Positions 33,242-44,692 of a stretch of DNA of 64,000 bases are shown here, piece by piece. The first letter of the stretch is position 1. Every line of letters starts with the position of its first letter. Both the position numbers and the translations under genes were made by a program. The notes below the pieces were generated by a model. The model ran no database searches. It was not told the DNA's origin and saw only the letters and a list, made by a program, of their open reading frames with translations. This DNA comes from Acheta domesticus (Eukaryota > Arthropoda > Insecta > Orthoptera > Gryllidae), in the NCBI GenBank assembly GCA_031308135.1, contig JAHLJT010000631.1:148620580-148684579 (forward strand). Reading direction: 5' to 3'.

Positions 33242-33550
33242 TAGATATTCTAGGTAGTGAGGGCTGGATTCGTCGGCAGTGTCGGAAGATGAGAAGAAAG
33301 AAGCTGGACTTGGGTTCCACTGCATTCAAGTGGGAAGATACTGCGGGGCGTCGTAGATCAAGACGTTAGATCAGTACTGCAGTAGAAAGGTATTATTTTA
33401 AAACGAGGTCATGACCTAAAAAAGAAAACAATTTTCAATAGAAGTAAATAAATTGTTAAATTTCTCTTTTGGAAATTAAATGATTTTCATTTGGTCAATC
33501 ACAATTGTTAAGTAGTTGGAGATAGATAATTATTTCCTTCCAGATTCCTC
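33242..33550. other. Unassigned DNA
   Basis: A GC-balanced stretch (33242-33370) followed by AT-rich DNA. It reads as Arg-rich in one frame, but no domain was recognised. Confidence 0.35.
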
Positions 33551-33705
33551 GCCATACTGTATAGTTGGCAGATCGGCTATCTAAACGATTAGCTGTGGAA
33601 GCATTGGTTTTCATTAACGTAACCTGTTCTTGGCGCCCAAACGTTTACTATAAATTCGGAACGGGTCACGATTATAACCGTGCTAAGGTGAATGATGTCA
33701 ACATT
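33551..33705 (-). repeat. Diverged fragment of the gypsy LTR (left end), inverted
   Basis: The reverse complement of LTR positions about 780-960 is recognisable: CATACTGTATAGTTGGCAGATC, split by changes, and TTGGCGCCCAAACG. Divergence is much greater than between the LTRs of 723-6587, so this is an older relative. Confidence 0.65.
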
Positions 33706-34389
33706 CTCGTAATAGTCTATGACGAGACATTGTTGGTACAGTTCTCGACACATAAAATGGGTAACGGCCAAATTCAGAAGTGCCCGTCTTTCTGCGCATT
33801 CTGGCACACTGTACGGACGATAACGCCATCTGGTTCTTTCATAGTTAACTATTACAAAAGAACATCCGGAACCAACTGCCAACGACTGAGAAGCTGATAC
33901 GCTAGATTTCTCGCAATCATGATCTCTAGTTTGAACGTTCTCAATGATACGCGTGTTTATCCGAATGTTTGAGAGTATTGGCGTAGAAGGCACAGGGGGG
34001 CGAGGATAGTCTCCATCGCGTCGTCATGCAAGCCATTCGATCGTCTACAAGAAATTTATCATTAAAGATAATATCATACAATACGACATAAAAAGTTCAG
34101 CTCATCAATAGAATTAGTGGATTTGAAAAGGAAATTTGGAAATTTTTAATTCTGATATACTTGCAAAAAAATCAATTGACTATCCCCTCTTTTAACGCAA
34201 AACAACTTACGTACGTGAACGAATATAACGTACGCGAGACGAAGAAATGAAGTGTGCGAAGACGGCTCCAGGATCGGAAAAATAATTGGGAGTTGGAAGT
34301 TTTGGCGAAGTAATAGTGTTCAAATACCAGTGTTTAAGAAATTTCATCATTCCTTTTCAGACCAATCCCACATTATTTTATATGTCTTT
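33706..34389. other. Unassigned DNA between two LTR fragments
   Basis: No coding domain recognised. Short open frames on both strands overlap each other. It may be the diverged middle of a rearranged LTR. Confidence 0.35.
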
Positions 34390-34555
34390 CTAGCCAGCGC
34401 CCCCACCTATTCAAGGCCTGAATGCAGTTTATTGACCTTGCCAACCACTACGCCGGCGTTGCTAAGGCTGTATATTGCCATTTGCCGACCCTTTTAACCC
34501 AACCCATTTACAGCCAATGTTATTGACAAAACATGTAATATTTTGGTATATCACA
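34390..34555 (+). repeat. Diverged fragment of the gypsy LTR (right end)
   Basis: Matches LTR positions about 1908-2074 in the same orientation as 723-2074, sharing TTGACCTTGCCAACC, GTTGCTAAG and the terminal GGTATATCACA. Together with the oppositely oriented 33551-33705 piece it suggests a rearranged old insertion. Confidence 0.7.
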
Positions 34556-34719
34556 GTACGTATACGTGAAAGTAGAAATCTAATGATGAGAACGAACACC
34601 ATCTTTAGTACTAGCTAATAATACTTTTTTAAAATAATAAATCCTGCATCAAAAATTAGAAAACGACATAAATTTTCTCTCCAATGCTGAATGTACAAGA
34701 AAGCTGATTCTGTGCGCAG

Positions 34720-34991
34720 CAGGCGTGTTCCTGGCGTCGGTGGGTGGTCTGTCGGCGGCCATGGGCTTCGGGACTGCGCTGGCGGCCGCACGCCGTAGGG
34801 ATAAGGAGTTTGTGGCGCCACGAACGACGCAGGGGGCAGTGCATGGGGCGGCGCGCGCGGCACTAGCGACGACGGCACCCACCGATGGCGCTCTTCTCGC
34901 ACTACGCGCCCTCGCCTGGGGCACCGCCTACGCTGTGGGTGGCGTCGGCCTCCTCTGCTTCTGCGTCTGGAAGCTGAGTGGGGCCAACGAC
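34720..34991 (+). CDS. TMEM242: TMEM242 exon 2 (both membrane segments)
   Basis: A 272-bp exon between acceptor TGTGCGCAG|C and donor C|GTAAGT. It adds 91 codons, counting the Ala split with exon 1. Membrane segment 1 is AGVFLASVGGLSAAMGFG, followed by a basic ARRRDKEF turn as in other TMEM242 proteins. The family signature GALLALRALAWGTAYA runs into membrane segment 2 (VGGVGLLCFCVWKL). The exon ends at GAND, before the expected C-terminal tail. It is strikingly GC-rich against AT-rich introns. The C-terminal exon was not found in the following 29 kb. An alternative acceptor at 34699 would add a few in-frame residues but would not fit the phase of exon 1. Confidence 0.87.
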
Positions 34992-35085
34992 GTAAGTGTG
35001 TGTGTGTTTGTCACACTCTCTCCTTTTCTCTCTCTTCCTCTCTGTTTCTTTCTTTTTCTCTCTTTCTCTTGTTATCAACTAACAT

Positions 35086-36610
35086 AGAACTAGTGGTGCT
35101 ACAGAATGTCACAGACTTTCCCGTATTAGTTTTCTATTTCCTTGGGACTGGGCTAGGTATTCGGAATTGCCACATACTCGTGCCAACTGCAATCGCCGCC
35201 CAAAGTACATTATTTTTTACATTTTCCTAATTTTTCGGTTTCCTAATGGTAGAACGGAAATATGAATATTAGAATATTAAAGACCAGTAAAACCTCATTC
35301 TAAATGGCAATTTTCTTTAAAAAATTTGGAGCCGTTTGTAAGAAAATGGTGTTTAAGTGCTACTGAAAATGCGAAATTTGAAGCTCTATTTCACAGAAAA
35401 TATAGTAATGTTTAAAAATTGCTGGTGATATGCGTATTAAAAGTGTGAGAAATCTTTCAAAAAAATTACGTTTGTCTAATTTTTGAAAAAACAAAAAATC
35501 TGAAAATAAACTTTACGTCACATTATTAGTATTAAAGAAATTAATACTATCCGTTCCAAAACATTGAAGAAACTAGTGCTGCTACAGAATAGCAGGAACT
35601 TTCCTGTATTAGTTTCCAATTCCCTTTTGTCTCCGCTAGCTATTCGGACTTTTCACATTATCTTGCCAATGTCTTCTACCGCAGCCCTAAATACATTTTT
35701 TTGACATTTCATTAATTTTGTTTCCCAATACTAGAACGGAAATATTATTTGAAAAATATTAAAGAACAATGAAACGTCGTCCTAAATGCCAATTTTCCTT
35801 AAACATTTGTAGCCATTTTTAAGACAATGGCGTGTAAGCGCAACTGAAAATGCGAAATTTGAAGCTCTATTTCACAGAAAAGTTTTGAATTTTCAAAAAA
35901 CTTCACTTGAAGTTATTTGAAGCACACTCACAAATATAATAATGTTTACAGATTGCTGGTAATGTGCATATTAAAGATGTGAGAGATCTTTCAAAAAAGT
36001 TACATTCGTGTAATTTCTGAAAGAAAAAAAAACAACAGAAAAATACCTCAAAATAACCTTTACGTCATATTAAAGAGTGCAATTAGCACTATCCGTTCCA
36101 AAAGTTTGAAGAAAAAAATGTGCAGCCATTTATGAGAAAATGGCGTTTGAGCGTTTCTGACAATGCGCAATTTTGAGCTAATTTTCACAGAAAACAGTTG
36201 AGCTTTCGAGAAACTGTACTTGACATTATCTAAAGCACTCAGAAATTAGTAAACAAATCGCCGCTAATACGAATCGTATTAACGACGTGCGATACAATTC
36301 GAAAAAATCATAGTGCGTGTAATTTTTGAAAAAACAAAAGAATAGAGCAATAAGGCGTTTGTCATCATACAGAGTACATTTACTACTATCCCTTCTAAAA
36401 ATTTAAAGAAAAAAATTGGTGCCGTTTTTGAGAAAATCTTGCTTTTTAATTTTTTAAAATTGCATATATTGCACGCAACATTTCGCGAAAACTACTAAAA
36501 TTTTGAAAAAAATATACGTGATCTCAATGAAAGAACTCACTTTGGAGAACAAATTTGAATTGGAGGAAAAATCTCTATCTTTAATTTTGCAGTTGTAGGA
36601 GACGCCGAAA
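35086..36610. repeat. Tandem non-coding repeat, about 490-bp units
   Basis: Units start near 35086 and 35570 (both CTAGTG-TGCTACAGAAT...), followed by shortened units to 36610. Recurrent blocks are GCGAAATTTGAAGCTCTATT, TTTGAGAAAATGGCGTTT, ACTATCCGTTCCAAAA and GCGTATTAAA. No reading frame survives. The final block (36455-36605) matches 62684-62845, and other blocks match 37921-38004 and 58990-59494. It lies in TMEM242 intron 2. Confidence 0.8.
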
Positions 36611-37920
36611 AAATTAAAACTGTAGCTGTTAACCGTGAAAATCGGACGTATGCGACCTTAAAAATTGTAATTTACTCTATTCTTACAAGAAATTTAAAGA
36701 AACTATTTTCCCGTGGTATTGGAAACAGCTAAATGGTATTGAAATATTGCGTGTTTTGCGCTGCTAACATCTTAGTTATTATTTGAATACGTCCAGTTCA
36801 ACCAAGAAGCGAAAAGCTCATTGTTGCCATCGCAGTGTTGTGAAATCTATGTGAATTCTACAACTGCATAAAAATATAATACAAACTGTTTTGGAAACTT
36901 GTATTGGAAAGAAGCCTGATACCATACCGCTATATCAAGACACAACAATGACACGTATTTCACAGAAATTCGCGACATCGAATCGGAATTCCATTGTTGC
37001 ACCATTGTTGCTTTGACACAAAACACAATTTTTCGTAATAAATGTAAACAGTTGTCAGAGGAATATGTACCCGATAGTATGTCCCTTTCTCTTGTTTATT
37101 GTTCACGGTCAAGTCTGCAAGTTCGTATCCCTGGCAAGTACCAAATACTTCAAAAACAAGAATGACCTTCGAAAGGAGGTATATGTGGTCTTCCGCCTCT
37201 TGTAAGAACTTAGTTACTTGCTCTTCTGATTTTTTAGGCTTGTAATTAGCTTAGAGTTTTTCTTCAAATAACTTTATAATAGTATATTCAAATAAATAGC
37301 CTTCAGTATTTACTATTATTTCAAATTATAGGGAATGAATAACTTACGTGGTCTTGTAATGTATTTTTATACATTTTTTCAACATACTTAAGTTCGAGTA
37401 TGACTAGACACTAGTTGGTTTTAATGTTTTTGATCGTTCGTTCAAAAATGGTAGCATAATCTCTTCGTTAATGCCTGGAACATTCCTTTTCGTTCGTCAA
37501 TCACAAAATAAATCATAAACTTTTTAATTAGTAGTTACAGATTTAGAAGGCATCAAACTATATCTTGCGTTGTCTGCTTCCTCCAGAATATCATTGGTAC
37601 GAAAATATCTGCTGATACTTCGAAATTCCCGGATTTTTTTCTCAATCAGCTTTCATTACGAGAAAAATCATTCAACTGTTTAATCACAAACGAAGTATCC
37701 AGTACAACCAACCCTTGCTACAGAAAACCGAGAGTAATGGCAATTTTTTTTAACTTATGAAAGTGATAAAAGTGTAGAATAAGCGATTCGTATGTGACTC
37801 GTCCTCTATTAGTCTTTAGGTACTCAGCTGGAAGGTTAACTACTCGGCTTCGCTATCACTCCGCCTCGCAGTTAACCATCCGGCTTCGTCCTTAAAGACC
37901 CATTTAGAGGACTCGTGACA
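36611..37920. other. AT-rich DNA with an inverted repeat and a hairpin
   Basis: No gene seen. 36833-37050 is related in inverted orientation to 60825-61045. A hairpin of about 120 bp lies at 37796-37918: GACTCGTCCTCTATTAGTCT on the left pairs imperfectly with the right end AGACCCATTTAGAGGACTCG. Confidence 0.5.
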
Positions 37921-38004
37921 TAAATAACTATTAAGCGGTACTAAAAATGCGAAATTTGAAGCTCTTTTTCACAGACAATTTTTGAGTTTTCGAGAAACTT
38001 CATT
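37921..38004. repeat. Left part of second 490-bp repeat copy
   Basis: Matches the repeat block AATGCGAAATTTGAAGCTCT. The copy is cut at 38004 by the RTE-like element and resumes after 58970. ACTTCATT at 37997-38004 is the left target-site duplication. Confidence 0.75.
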
Positions 38005-38220
38005 TCTCCATCTAGGGAGTACATGACCTTGACGTTTGGTGGTGGAGCTTGAGTCCCCCCATGATCTAGTGAGCTATGCCGGCGGTAGCGTAGCTACTGG
38101 TAGGGCCTCCCTTGCCGGACAAGTCGAGAGGGAGGGGTCAGACGAAGAAGTACTCCAGAAGAGGACTGGGGCGCAAGAAGAGAAGAGGACAGTGCGCAGA
38201 TGATCTCGAAACGACGAATA
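38005..38220 (+). other. RTE-like 5' leader, first piece
   Basis: A GC-rich leader beginning TCTCCATCTAGGGAGTACAT. It contains GAGCTATGCCGGCGGTAGC and TAGGGCCTCCCTTGCCGGAC, in a style common to RTE-like 5' leaders. It is interrupted at TA (38219-38220) by the Tigger element and continues from 42687. Confidence 0.7.
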
Positions 38221-38753
38221 CAGTAATCCCCCGACATTCGCGAATTCGCTATTCGCGGGTGGGTCTTTTGGTCGTACCTTTTCTTTGAAAGCGAGCACAT
38301 CTTATTTCCTTTATCATCATCTGGGAAACGAACTCGGCAGACCTCGGAGCTCGCAGTATAACTTTCTTAAAAAATTACACAAATGAAATGACAATTCACA
38401 TTTACAGAATAACACAATTGTAAAATAATTCAATTCAGTTGCGTCAAATTGGAGGTAGGGGTTTTGGCGAAATGAACAGAAAAGCCATTCAGGATCTGTG
38501 CAACTCACATTATAATGAGCTCATTGTAGAGGAGCTTCGGGAAATCCAGGCGCGGATCCAGACTTCTCTTTTGGGAGGGGTCACGTTAAGACTCAAGAGC
38601 ATTTATTTCGAAAAGGGGGAGGGTACAGAAGGTAATAACGTATATTTGAAGTATGTTATACGTATATCAATTTACTTTATTATACTGTAATGTGATAAAA
38701 TATTGAATGATTTTGCTTTTAATTTGCTAGCTCAGTTTTTTGGTTCTCTACGA

Positions 38754-39412
38754 TGACACCACGCTTACCTGCAGGCTGGTTGTCACCGGGTTGCCCTGTA
38801 TACAGAGAAGCCTGGAAGTCTGAAATTATTTATATTCCAAGGAATTGCATATAACGTGGCACAACAATAATTTTATTTATTGAAAATTGATTTGAATTTT
38901 AGATTAACAATATAAATTCTATTGATTTATTGCATGCATCTGGTTAACACGGTACCGAATTGTCTGGCGTTGTGAAACGAGGCCCCGCAGTTCGTAGCAC
39001 CCTTGGCTTCCGCGCCGAAAATCTCTCTTCGCGCCGGTCGTCGCAGAAGTCGTCTGCTTCTCTCTTGATGACTTACTTTATTTCTTGCACTACTGTTCCA
39101 AATTATATTCTCCCTATTCACGGCGATGTCCTACTTAAATTACTCAGACCACCTTCGCGCAGCTACCACAACGATGCCAGTCAACAACCAAACTCCCGTT
39201 CCGAGCCCCCTCTTGCACGTCAACAAACATTCGTTACCTAGTAACCGCGACCGTCCCGATTAAAGAGCGGTATTTGTTTTTCTTGTAATATTCTGTATAT
39301 TACAGTAAATATATCAGAAATTCAATATTCCCATAATCACATATCAGATATCAATCAGCTTACTATTGTTACGATCCACACCATATCCCCTGGAGGTGAG
39401 GCAGGTGTAACT
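38754..39412. other. GC-mixed block, possible solo LTR
   Basis: Begins TGACACCACGCTTACCTGC and ends GGCAGGTGTAAC, weakly inverted to each other. It has GC-rich, promoter-like sequence in the middle, unlike its AT-rich surroundings. No target-site duplication was seen, so this is tentative. Confidence 0.3.
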
Positions 39413-42108
39413 TTGGAATTTTAAATAGTAACCTCCATTTTTTGTTGCAGATTCGAATTCTGCCAAAAAAAATATGTCAATTTTATTCGGTACTTTTATT
39501 TTTAAAAAAATTAAAATGTATAGTTGTCAACAATAACGTTCAAATTAGCAAAAATAACTTTCATATGATGCAACATGAAACAATTTGTGAAGAAATTATA
39601 TTTTTAATAAAATAATATAATTAAAACATACATGCATATAATAAATAAATAAACTAAATTATAGTTTTATTTTTTCTCATAATTATTTTTCTCATTTTCA
39701 TTTTTCTTTTTACATTTTTTTCGTTTGTAGTGCTCTTTTGTACTACACCGAGGGACAACTACACCGAGACATGCAAACATCTAATAATTTAATTTAATGC
39801 AACATTTAATGTATTGCAAATAACTGATGATTCCTTTTGCATTGCCAAGGCGCTTTGTATAATTAAAACCCAAATAAAGTAACATCATTGCAATACTGTT
39901 CATCAAGAATGAGAGCTGTCAAGAGATCCTTTTTGATACAGGATTCGGAATAAACGACAGCAAAACATTCAAATAAGATATCTTAGGCGTCAGACTCTAT
40001 CCTCGCTCATCAGCCGAACTAAAATTCTCTAACCGGATTCGGGCTCAGCATCAGCAAAATATTCAAATAAGGTCTTTCAGCAGTAGCGAAGCTGAAGGGT
40101 AATCTGAGAGCCTTATAATAACCAAATTATTTTTCAATCAAATCTGTCGTTGTGTGCCATTTTTCAATATTTTTGTTACTGAATCTTGAAGAAAATTAAA
40201 TGTGTTCGACTTTTTTCCCGTTTACGCCCAAGGGAATTATCTGGGCTGCAGCCTCTTTGGGGCCGGTAGCTGAGCGAGGCCAGGGGATAGACACCGGCTG
40301 GCGCATGAGCACAAGAGAGCGTGCGCTATCTTCCTTTCACTTGCATTCACTAGGCAGAGACCCCAACTTGAGCCTAGGCTGTAGACACTGACTTCTACAG
40401 CGATGCGCGCCCACGATTATTATACCTCGACCAGGCAAATTCGCCTCATCACCTGACGTTGTGGGTAAGTAGAGTTGTTTGTGTGCCGTTTGTGTGGTTT
40501 TTGTTGGTGTTTTCTTTACAAAACAATTAATGAAGCTAAAGATATAGTGTTGCAATGTCCCACTGACTATGCGCCAGTCTCATAACTTCTAAACGGTTTA
40601 CGATATCGAAATGCAGTTTTTTCTCAACAATGCGGAATCGCGAGTCAAGTAATACGCCGTAGAGATAGAAATAGTAGCAATACGTAGTAATATACCGTGT
40701 TGGATATGAAGAGACTATTTAAATCTGCGTCAAAGTAGACACGACTATGAATTGACTTTCAGGGTGAGATTTATTTGAAAGGTACAAAAATTGTATCTTT
40801 TAAAATTATTGATACAGTAGTGACTCAGATGGACTACAGGTTTCAAGATTGCGAAAACTTTCATTTTATTGAATTTCTTGACGAAAAGCACTTTTTCACT
40901 TACAAAGCGTCCTTTCGTTCAGGAAAGTTTTTTTCTTAATAAAACAATATCCATTCCTTGACAGTGAGCAGCCTCGAAATGAACTGACAAATGTATACAT
41001 TCATAATGCGAAATACATGCCTGCAGTTTTGTATTTGTAGTAGTATTCGTTAGACAAATTTATCTAGAAAAAAATATCAAGAGACGGTTCAGTTGACGGC
41101 TCAGTCTAACTGTTCCTTTATATACGAGTAGTACAGCATTATGTGAAGGCAATATGATGACATTAAAGAGTTAAGACATTCGTGAGAAATTCCATGGGAA
41201 ATTAACTGTGCAGAAACGAAAGCTTTAAATAACAAATTATTGACGTTTTTGTTGAATAAAAACACGAATGGAGCTAATTTACAAAAATTGTAATATTAAA
41301 TTTTCTGAGTACCCAACTGCATGACTCTAGCTTCGCCACTGTATTTTAGGCGTCAGATCCTATCCTCGCATATTAGCCAAACTAAAATTCTGTATTTTTT
41401 TTTCGACTAATCTTTACCACTAACCCCTAGCCTTAACTTGTGCTGAAAGCGGCTTCTTACGTTCTCACAAAACTAGAACCGGCATCAAACGTCAATGATC
41501 AATTTAGGTTCGCCGTTACTGATTACATTAAGCATTTGTAGGTTAAATAAACATTAAGTTCCATAGGAGTTCCGATACTGAATTGGATTGTATATCGAAA
41601 CTGAATTCTAACAAACACCTGAAAGCAAGATTGTTGAAAAATTTTACATACAGACCATTATTATTACTAAGTTTAGCTAGTTCTATTCCCTTCAAACAAC
41701 AGTTGTGACTTTTAATATGAGACCATGTGTTGACGTCCATTTTTCCCTAAATTATCTCGTTCAATTAGTGACAAATATTCACATTAAGTTGGCAACACTA
41801 GTAACGCGCAGTGTACTTGATTTCGACTTTAGATGTGTTACTTGTTTAGATATATTTATTGGTACTAAAAATATTTTTAAAGTGATCTTGAATACACGTA
41901 TGTTTTTATACAAATTAAATTCCAATTTCTATTTAAATTTATTAGTTTCAGCACTGCTAAATTTTTAGAAATTTCTAGAATTGTCTGAAAATATCTGAAA
42001 ATATCTCGGACAGTTCTGATTCTGAAAGGACACTGGAAAGGTTTTCAGTTTCTCAGAGTTTTTTTTTGAATATCTTAAGAGTTTCTCACAAAATTGTGAC
42101 GGTTCAAC
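39413..42108. other. AT-rich interior of the hAT-like element
   Basis: No gene. A block reading GGCGTCAGA--CTATCCTCGC, then AACTAAAATTCT occurs twice (near 39988 and 41349). A GC-rich patch at 40230-40450 has a CAGCCT-rich core and no coding signal. Confidence 0.4.
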
Positions 42109-42987
42109 ATTTGGGGGGGGGGGGTCATGACCCCCGTGACCCCCCCCTTGGATCCGCGCCTGGGGAAATCATCAGTAAAGGAAACCTCATCGACGGTAAT
42201 GATGAAGTAACTGAAGCGAAACTGCGTCCCGGAGCAACTTCAATGTCAAAACTGTTGATGGTGTTCTAAAATCAACAAGCTCTGGCATTCGAATGTGATC
42301 CAAACATGGAAATAACTTCGAAATTTAAGAGAGAATAGAAGCAGGAACTCTTTCATATTTGGATATTAGAACAGCGAGAAAGGCATTGAAACAAAAAAAT
42401 TAGCAAATCCTATATCCGATCATTTTCAACTTCGAAAAAAGTTTCAAACATTATTTTATTTCTTCATTTTGGAATCTTAATTGTGAATTCTGTTTGTAGT
42501 AGCGCTTAATTGTAATTGTACTGTAATTGATTGTCAAATTTTTTTCTTACATTTTTAAACAGTTTTTGGATATCCAAGTACCTAACCCACCTTTCTTCAT
42601 TAAAAGATAGACTTCACATTCGCGGATTTAACATTCGCGAGGGTTTTTGGCAACCTTACTCTCGAGAATGTTGAGGGATTACTGTATTACCTCGAAGATT
42701 TAGGCAGAAATCCTAGCCTACATTTCGATCCACATTTCTATCTAGGGACGTAAGATATTGGTATCATCTCACCAATGGAACTAGGAGATTCCTAAAGAGA
42801 TCTGGGCAGGAGGAGCTCAAATGCATGGTAACCCAAGCTCCTAAACAAAAATCCTGGTCCTCCTAGTAGGGGATTAGGACGATGGGCCAGCTCCTCATCG
42901 TCCATGTAAAAACTATGAAATGCTAAAAGGTCTAATCATGAGAAAACGGACGGTAACCGGAGACGAACTAGGCAAAGGAAATGGATA

Positions 42988-43754
42988 ATGAATATTGGAA
43001 CATGGAATACTCAAGGTCTGGGAAATAAGGTACAGGAGGTAATTAAGGAACTTCAAGATTTATATATGGATATTGCAAGTTTAAGTGAGACAAAGAAAAA
43101 GGGCTCGGATATAGAAGAGATTGGACCCTACGTTCATATTTGGAGCGGAGTACCAAAAGATCAGAAGGGTAGTAAAGGGATTTTCATAGTCATAAAAAAT
43201 AAATTTAGAAACCATATTAAAAGTTGGGAAGCCATAGATCAGAGGCTGATTAAAGTAAATTTGGAAAGTTTTAGATACAAATGACGATTCTTGGAGTGTA
43301 TGTGCCAAATGAAAATGAAGATACTAATATTTTAGATGAAATTTATTCAAAACTGGATAGGGTAATCAGTGAATGTGGGGAAAATAGAGAACTAATTTTA
43401 TTGGGCGATTTTAATGCAAGAGTGCGAAAATCTGAGAACGCAAAAGTCGTTGGACAACATGGAGAAGAGGTGGAAAATTCGAATGGAAGAAGATTGATTC
43501 AACTATGTGAACAGCATGAACTTATAATTAGAAACGGCCACTTCCAACATAAAGATAAGCATATGTTCACTTGGGAAGATAAGGTAAGAGGAACAAAATC
43601 TGTGATCGATTACGTAATCACTAGACAATATTTAACTGAAAAAGTAATGGACGTCAGGGTACACAGAGGCCCGGAATGTAGATCCAACCGTTATCTAGGC
43701 CAAAATTATGTTACCACCCATAAGACAAAAAGAAATGGAGATCAAAGAACATAA
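42988..43754 (+). pseudogene. RTE-like AP endonuclease
   Basis: Starts MNIGTWNTQGLGNK, continues with the catalytic-Glu motif SETKKKG, LLGDFNAR, and HMFTWEDK plus SVIDYVITR. A frameshift near 43275 separates 42988-43284 from 43281-43754. The terminal motif, normally a Ser-Asp-His, reads CRSNRYL, so the catalytic His is lost. This domain nicks target DNA in active relatives. The reading continues toward 43866, where a GC-rich insertion cuts it. Confidence 0.85.
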
Positions 43755-44692
43755 GGGAGAGAAAAGTGAAAATAGTGAAGGTAGAAAATATAATATAGAG
43801 GGTCTATCACAAGCAAGTATAAAATATTTATTTCAAAATAGATTGAATCATTTACTCAATGAAAACTAATGGGACGGTCGCGCACGTAACAATTTTGGCG
43901 TGTGCGAAAATAATATTTTATTTAACGGGGAGTACTGGAAAACTTGATGTCTAGAAACGTGCGCTTTTTCGCTACCTGAGCGGCGCGAAGGGAGGGCCGG
44001 CCGCCGCTGGGCGGGGCTCTCTTTGTTCAGAAACGCTCGTCGCACCCTGGGTATTTCCGCGCGCTGTGTCAGAGCACACCCCGCGTCTTCTCGGAAATTG
44101 CAGTGACGTGGACCGCCCACTCGAAATCGGTTTTCAACTGCCGTTGATCCATGGCAATTGGCCGGCACGCATCGCGCGATTCGGCTGCGCCAATAGACGA
44201 GAACTAAGCGGGGGCGAGACACGTGATCTCGCGAGCGAGGGAGGTAGTTGCGGGGGTGATATTCTTTCATTCCGATGTGAACGACGACAGCAAGAGGTCT
44301 TTCTGATCTGGGCGACTGCAGCGAGAGGCCATTTCTGATGTTGACGACACTAGCGTGAAGCAGAGCTTTCCGGGGGGTAGAGAGCGGCCACGCCATCGCC
44401 GCGAGGCGCTAGACCGCCGCCGGCAACGCATCGCCGTCACTTCGCCACCCGCTCATGTGTCGCCTGAAGGGAGAGTCGGAACACTGCACGAGTGTGGGGA
44501 ACTGAATGGACGAAGGAGCGTCCGGATTTGGCTTGAGGGCCTGCCGCCGCTGAAGGACGCATTCGGGCGGCGCTTCTTCGCCGCAGCCTCAGCCGCCGCC
44601 GCCACCGCCGCAGCCGCAGCCAACGCCGGCCGCGCGCCAGCCCCGCGCGCCGCCCTACACCGCCGCCGCTGCCGCCGGCTGCCCGCCCGGTC

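Larger units (their letters stand above)
38547..42162. mobile_element. hAT-like element, 3.6 kb, no transposase
   Basis: Terminal inverted repeats CAGGCGCGGATCCA on both ends and an 8-bp target-site duplication GGGAAATC (38539-38546 and 42163-42170). The subterminal right end is a run of 12 G, TCATGA, then C runs. No transposase frame was recognised; the interior is mostly AT-rich with some GC-rich blocks, so it is non-autonomous. Confidence 0.85.
38451..42269 (+). pseudogene. Tigger transposase C-terminal remnant, hAT-split
   Basis: 38451-38546 encodes FGEMNRKAIQDLCNSHYNEL and on to VEELREI. After the hAT element and one 8-bp repeat the same frame continues at 42171 as ISKGNLIDGNDEVTEAKLR to a stop at 42269. 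The -ELxxEELxEI pattern resembles the acidic C-terminal end of Tigger transposases. The DDE catalytic part is missing. The family is inferred mainly from the host element's termini. Confidence 0.5.
38221..42684 (+). mobile_element. Tigger/pogo-like DNA transposon remnant
   Basis: TA duplications flank it (38219-38220, 42685-42686). Termini are CAGTAATCCCCCGACATTC on the left and, on the reverse strand of the right end, CAGTAATCCCTCAACATTC, the classic Tigger/pogo start. Removing a nested hAT insertion (38547-42162 plus an 8-bp duplication) leaves an element of about 840 bp, too short for a full transposase. Confidence 0.85.

Noticed and set aside
33565..33993. Paired 110- and 134-codon open frames on opposite strands
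   Set aside because: They overlap an LTR-derived fragment and mirror each other.
34615..34924. Minus-strand Pro/Arg-rich open frames over TMEM242 exon 2
   Set aside because: They are antisense shadows of a GC-rich exon.
42988..43754. Host gene similar to craniofacial development protein 2
   Set aside because: The sequence is an RTE-type endonuclease with linked RT pieces. That name is a common mislabel for such elements.
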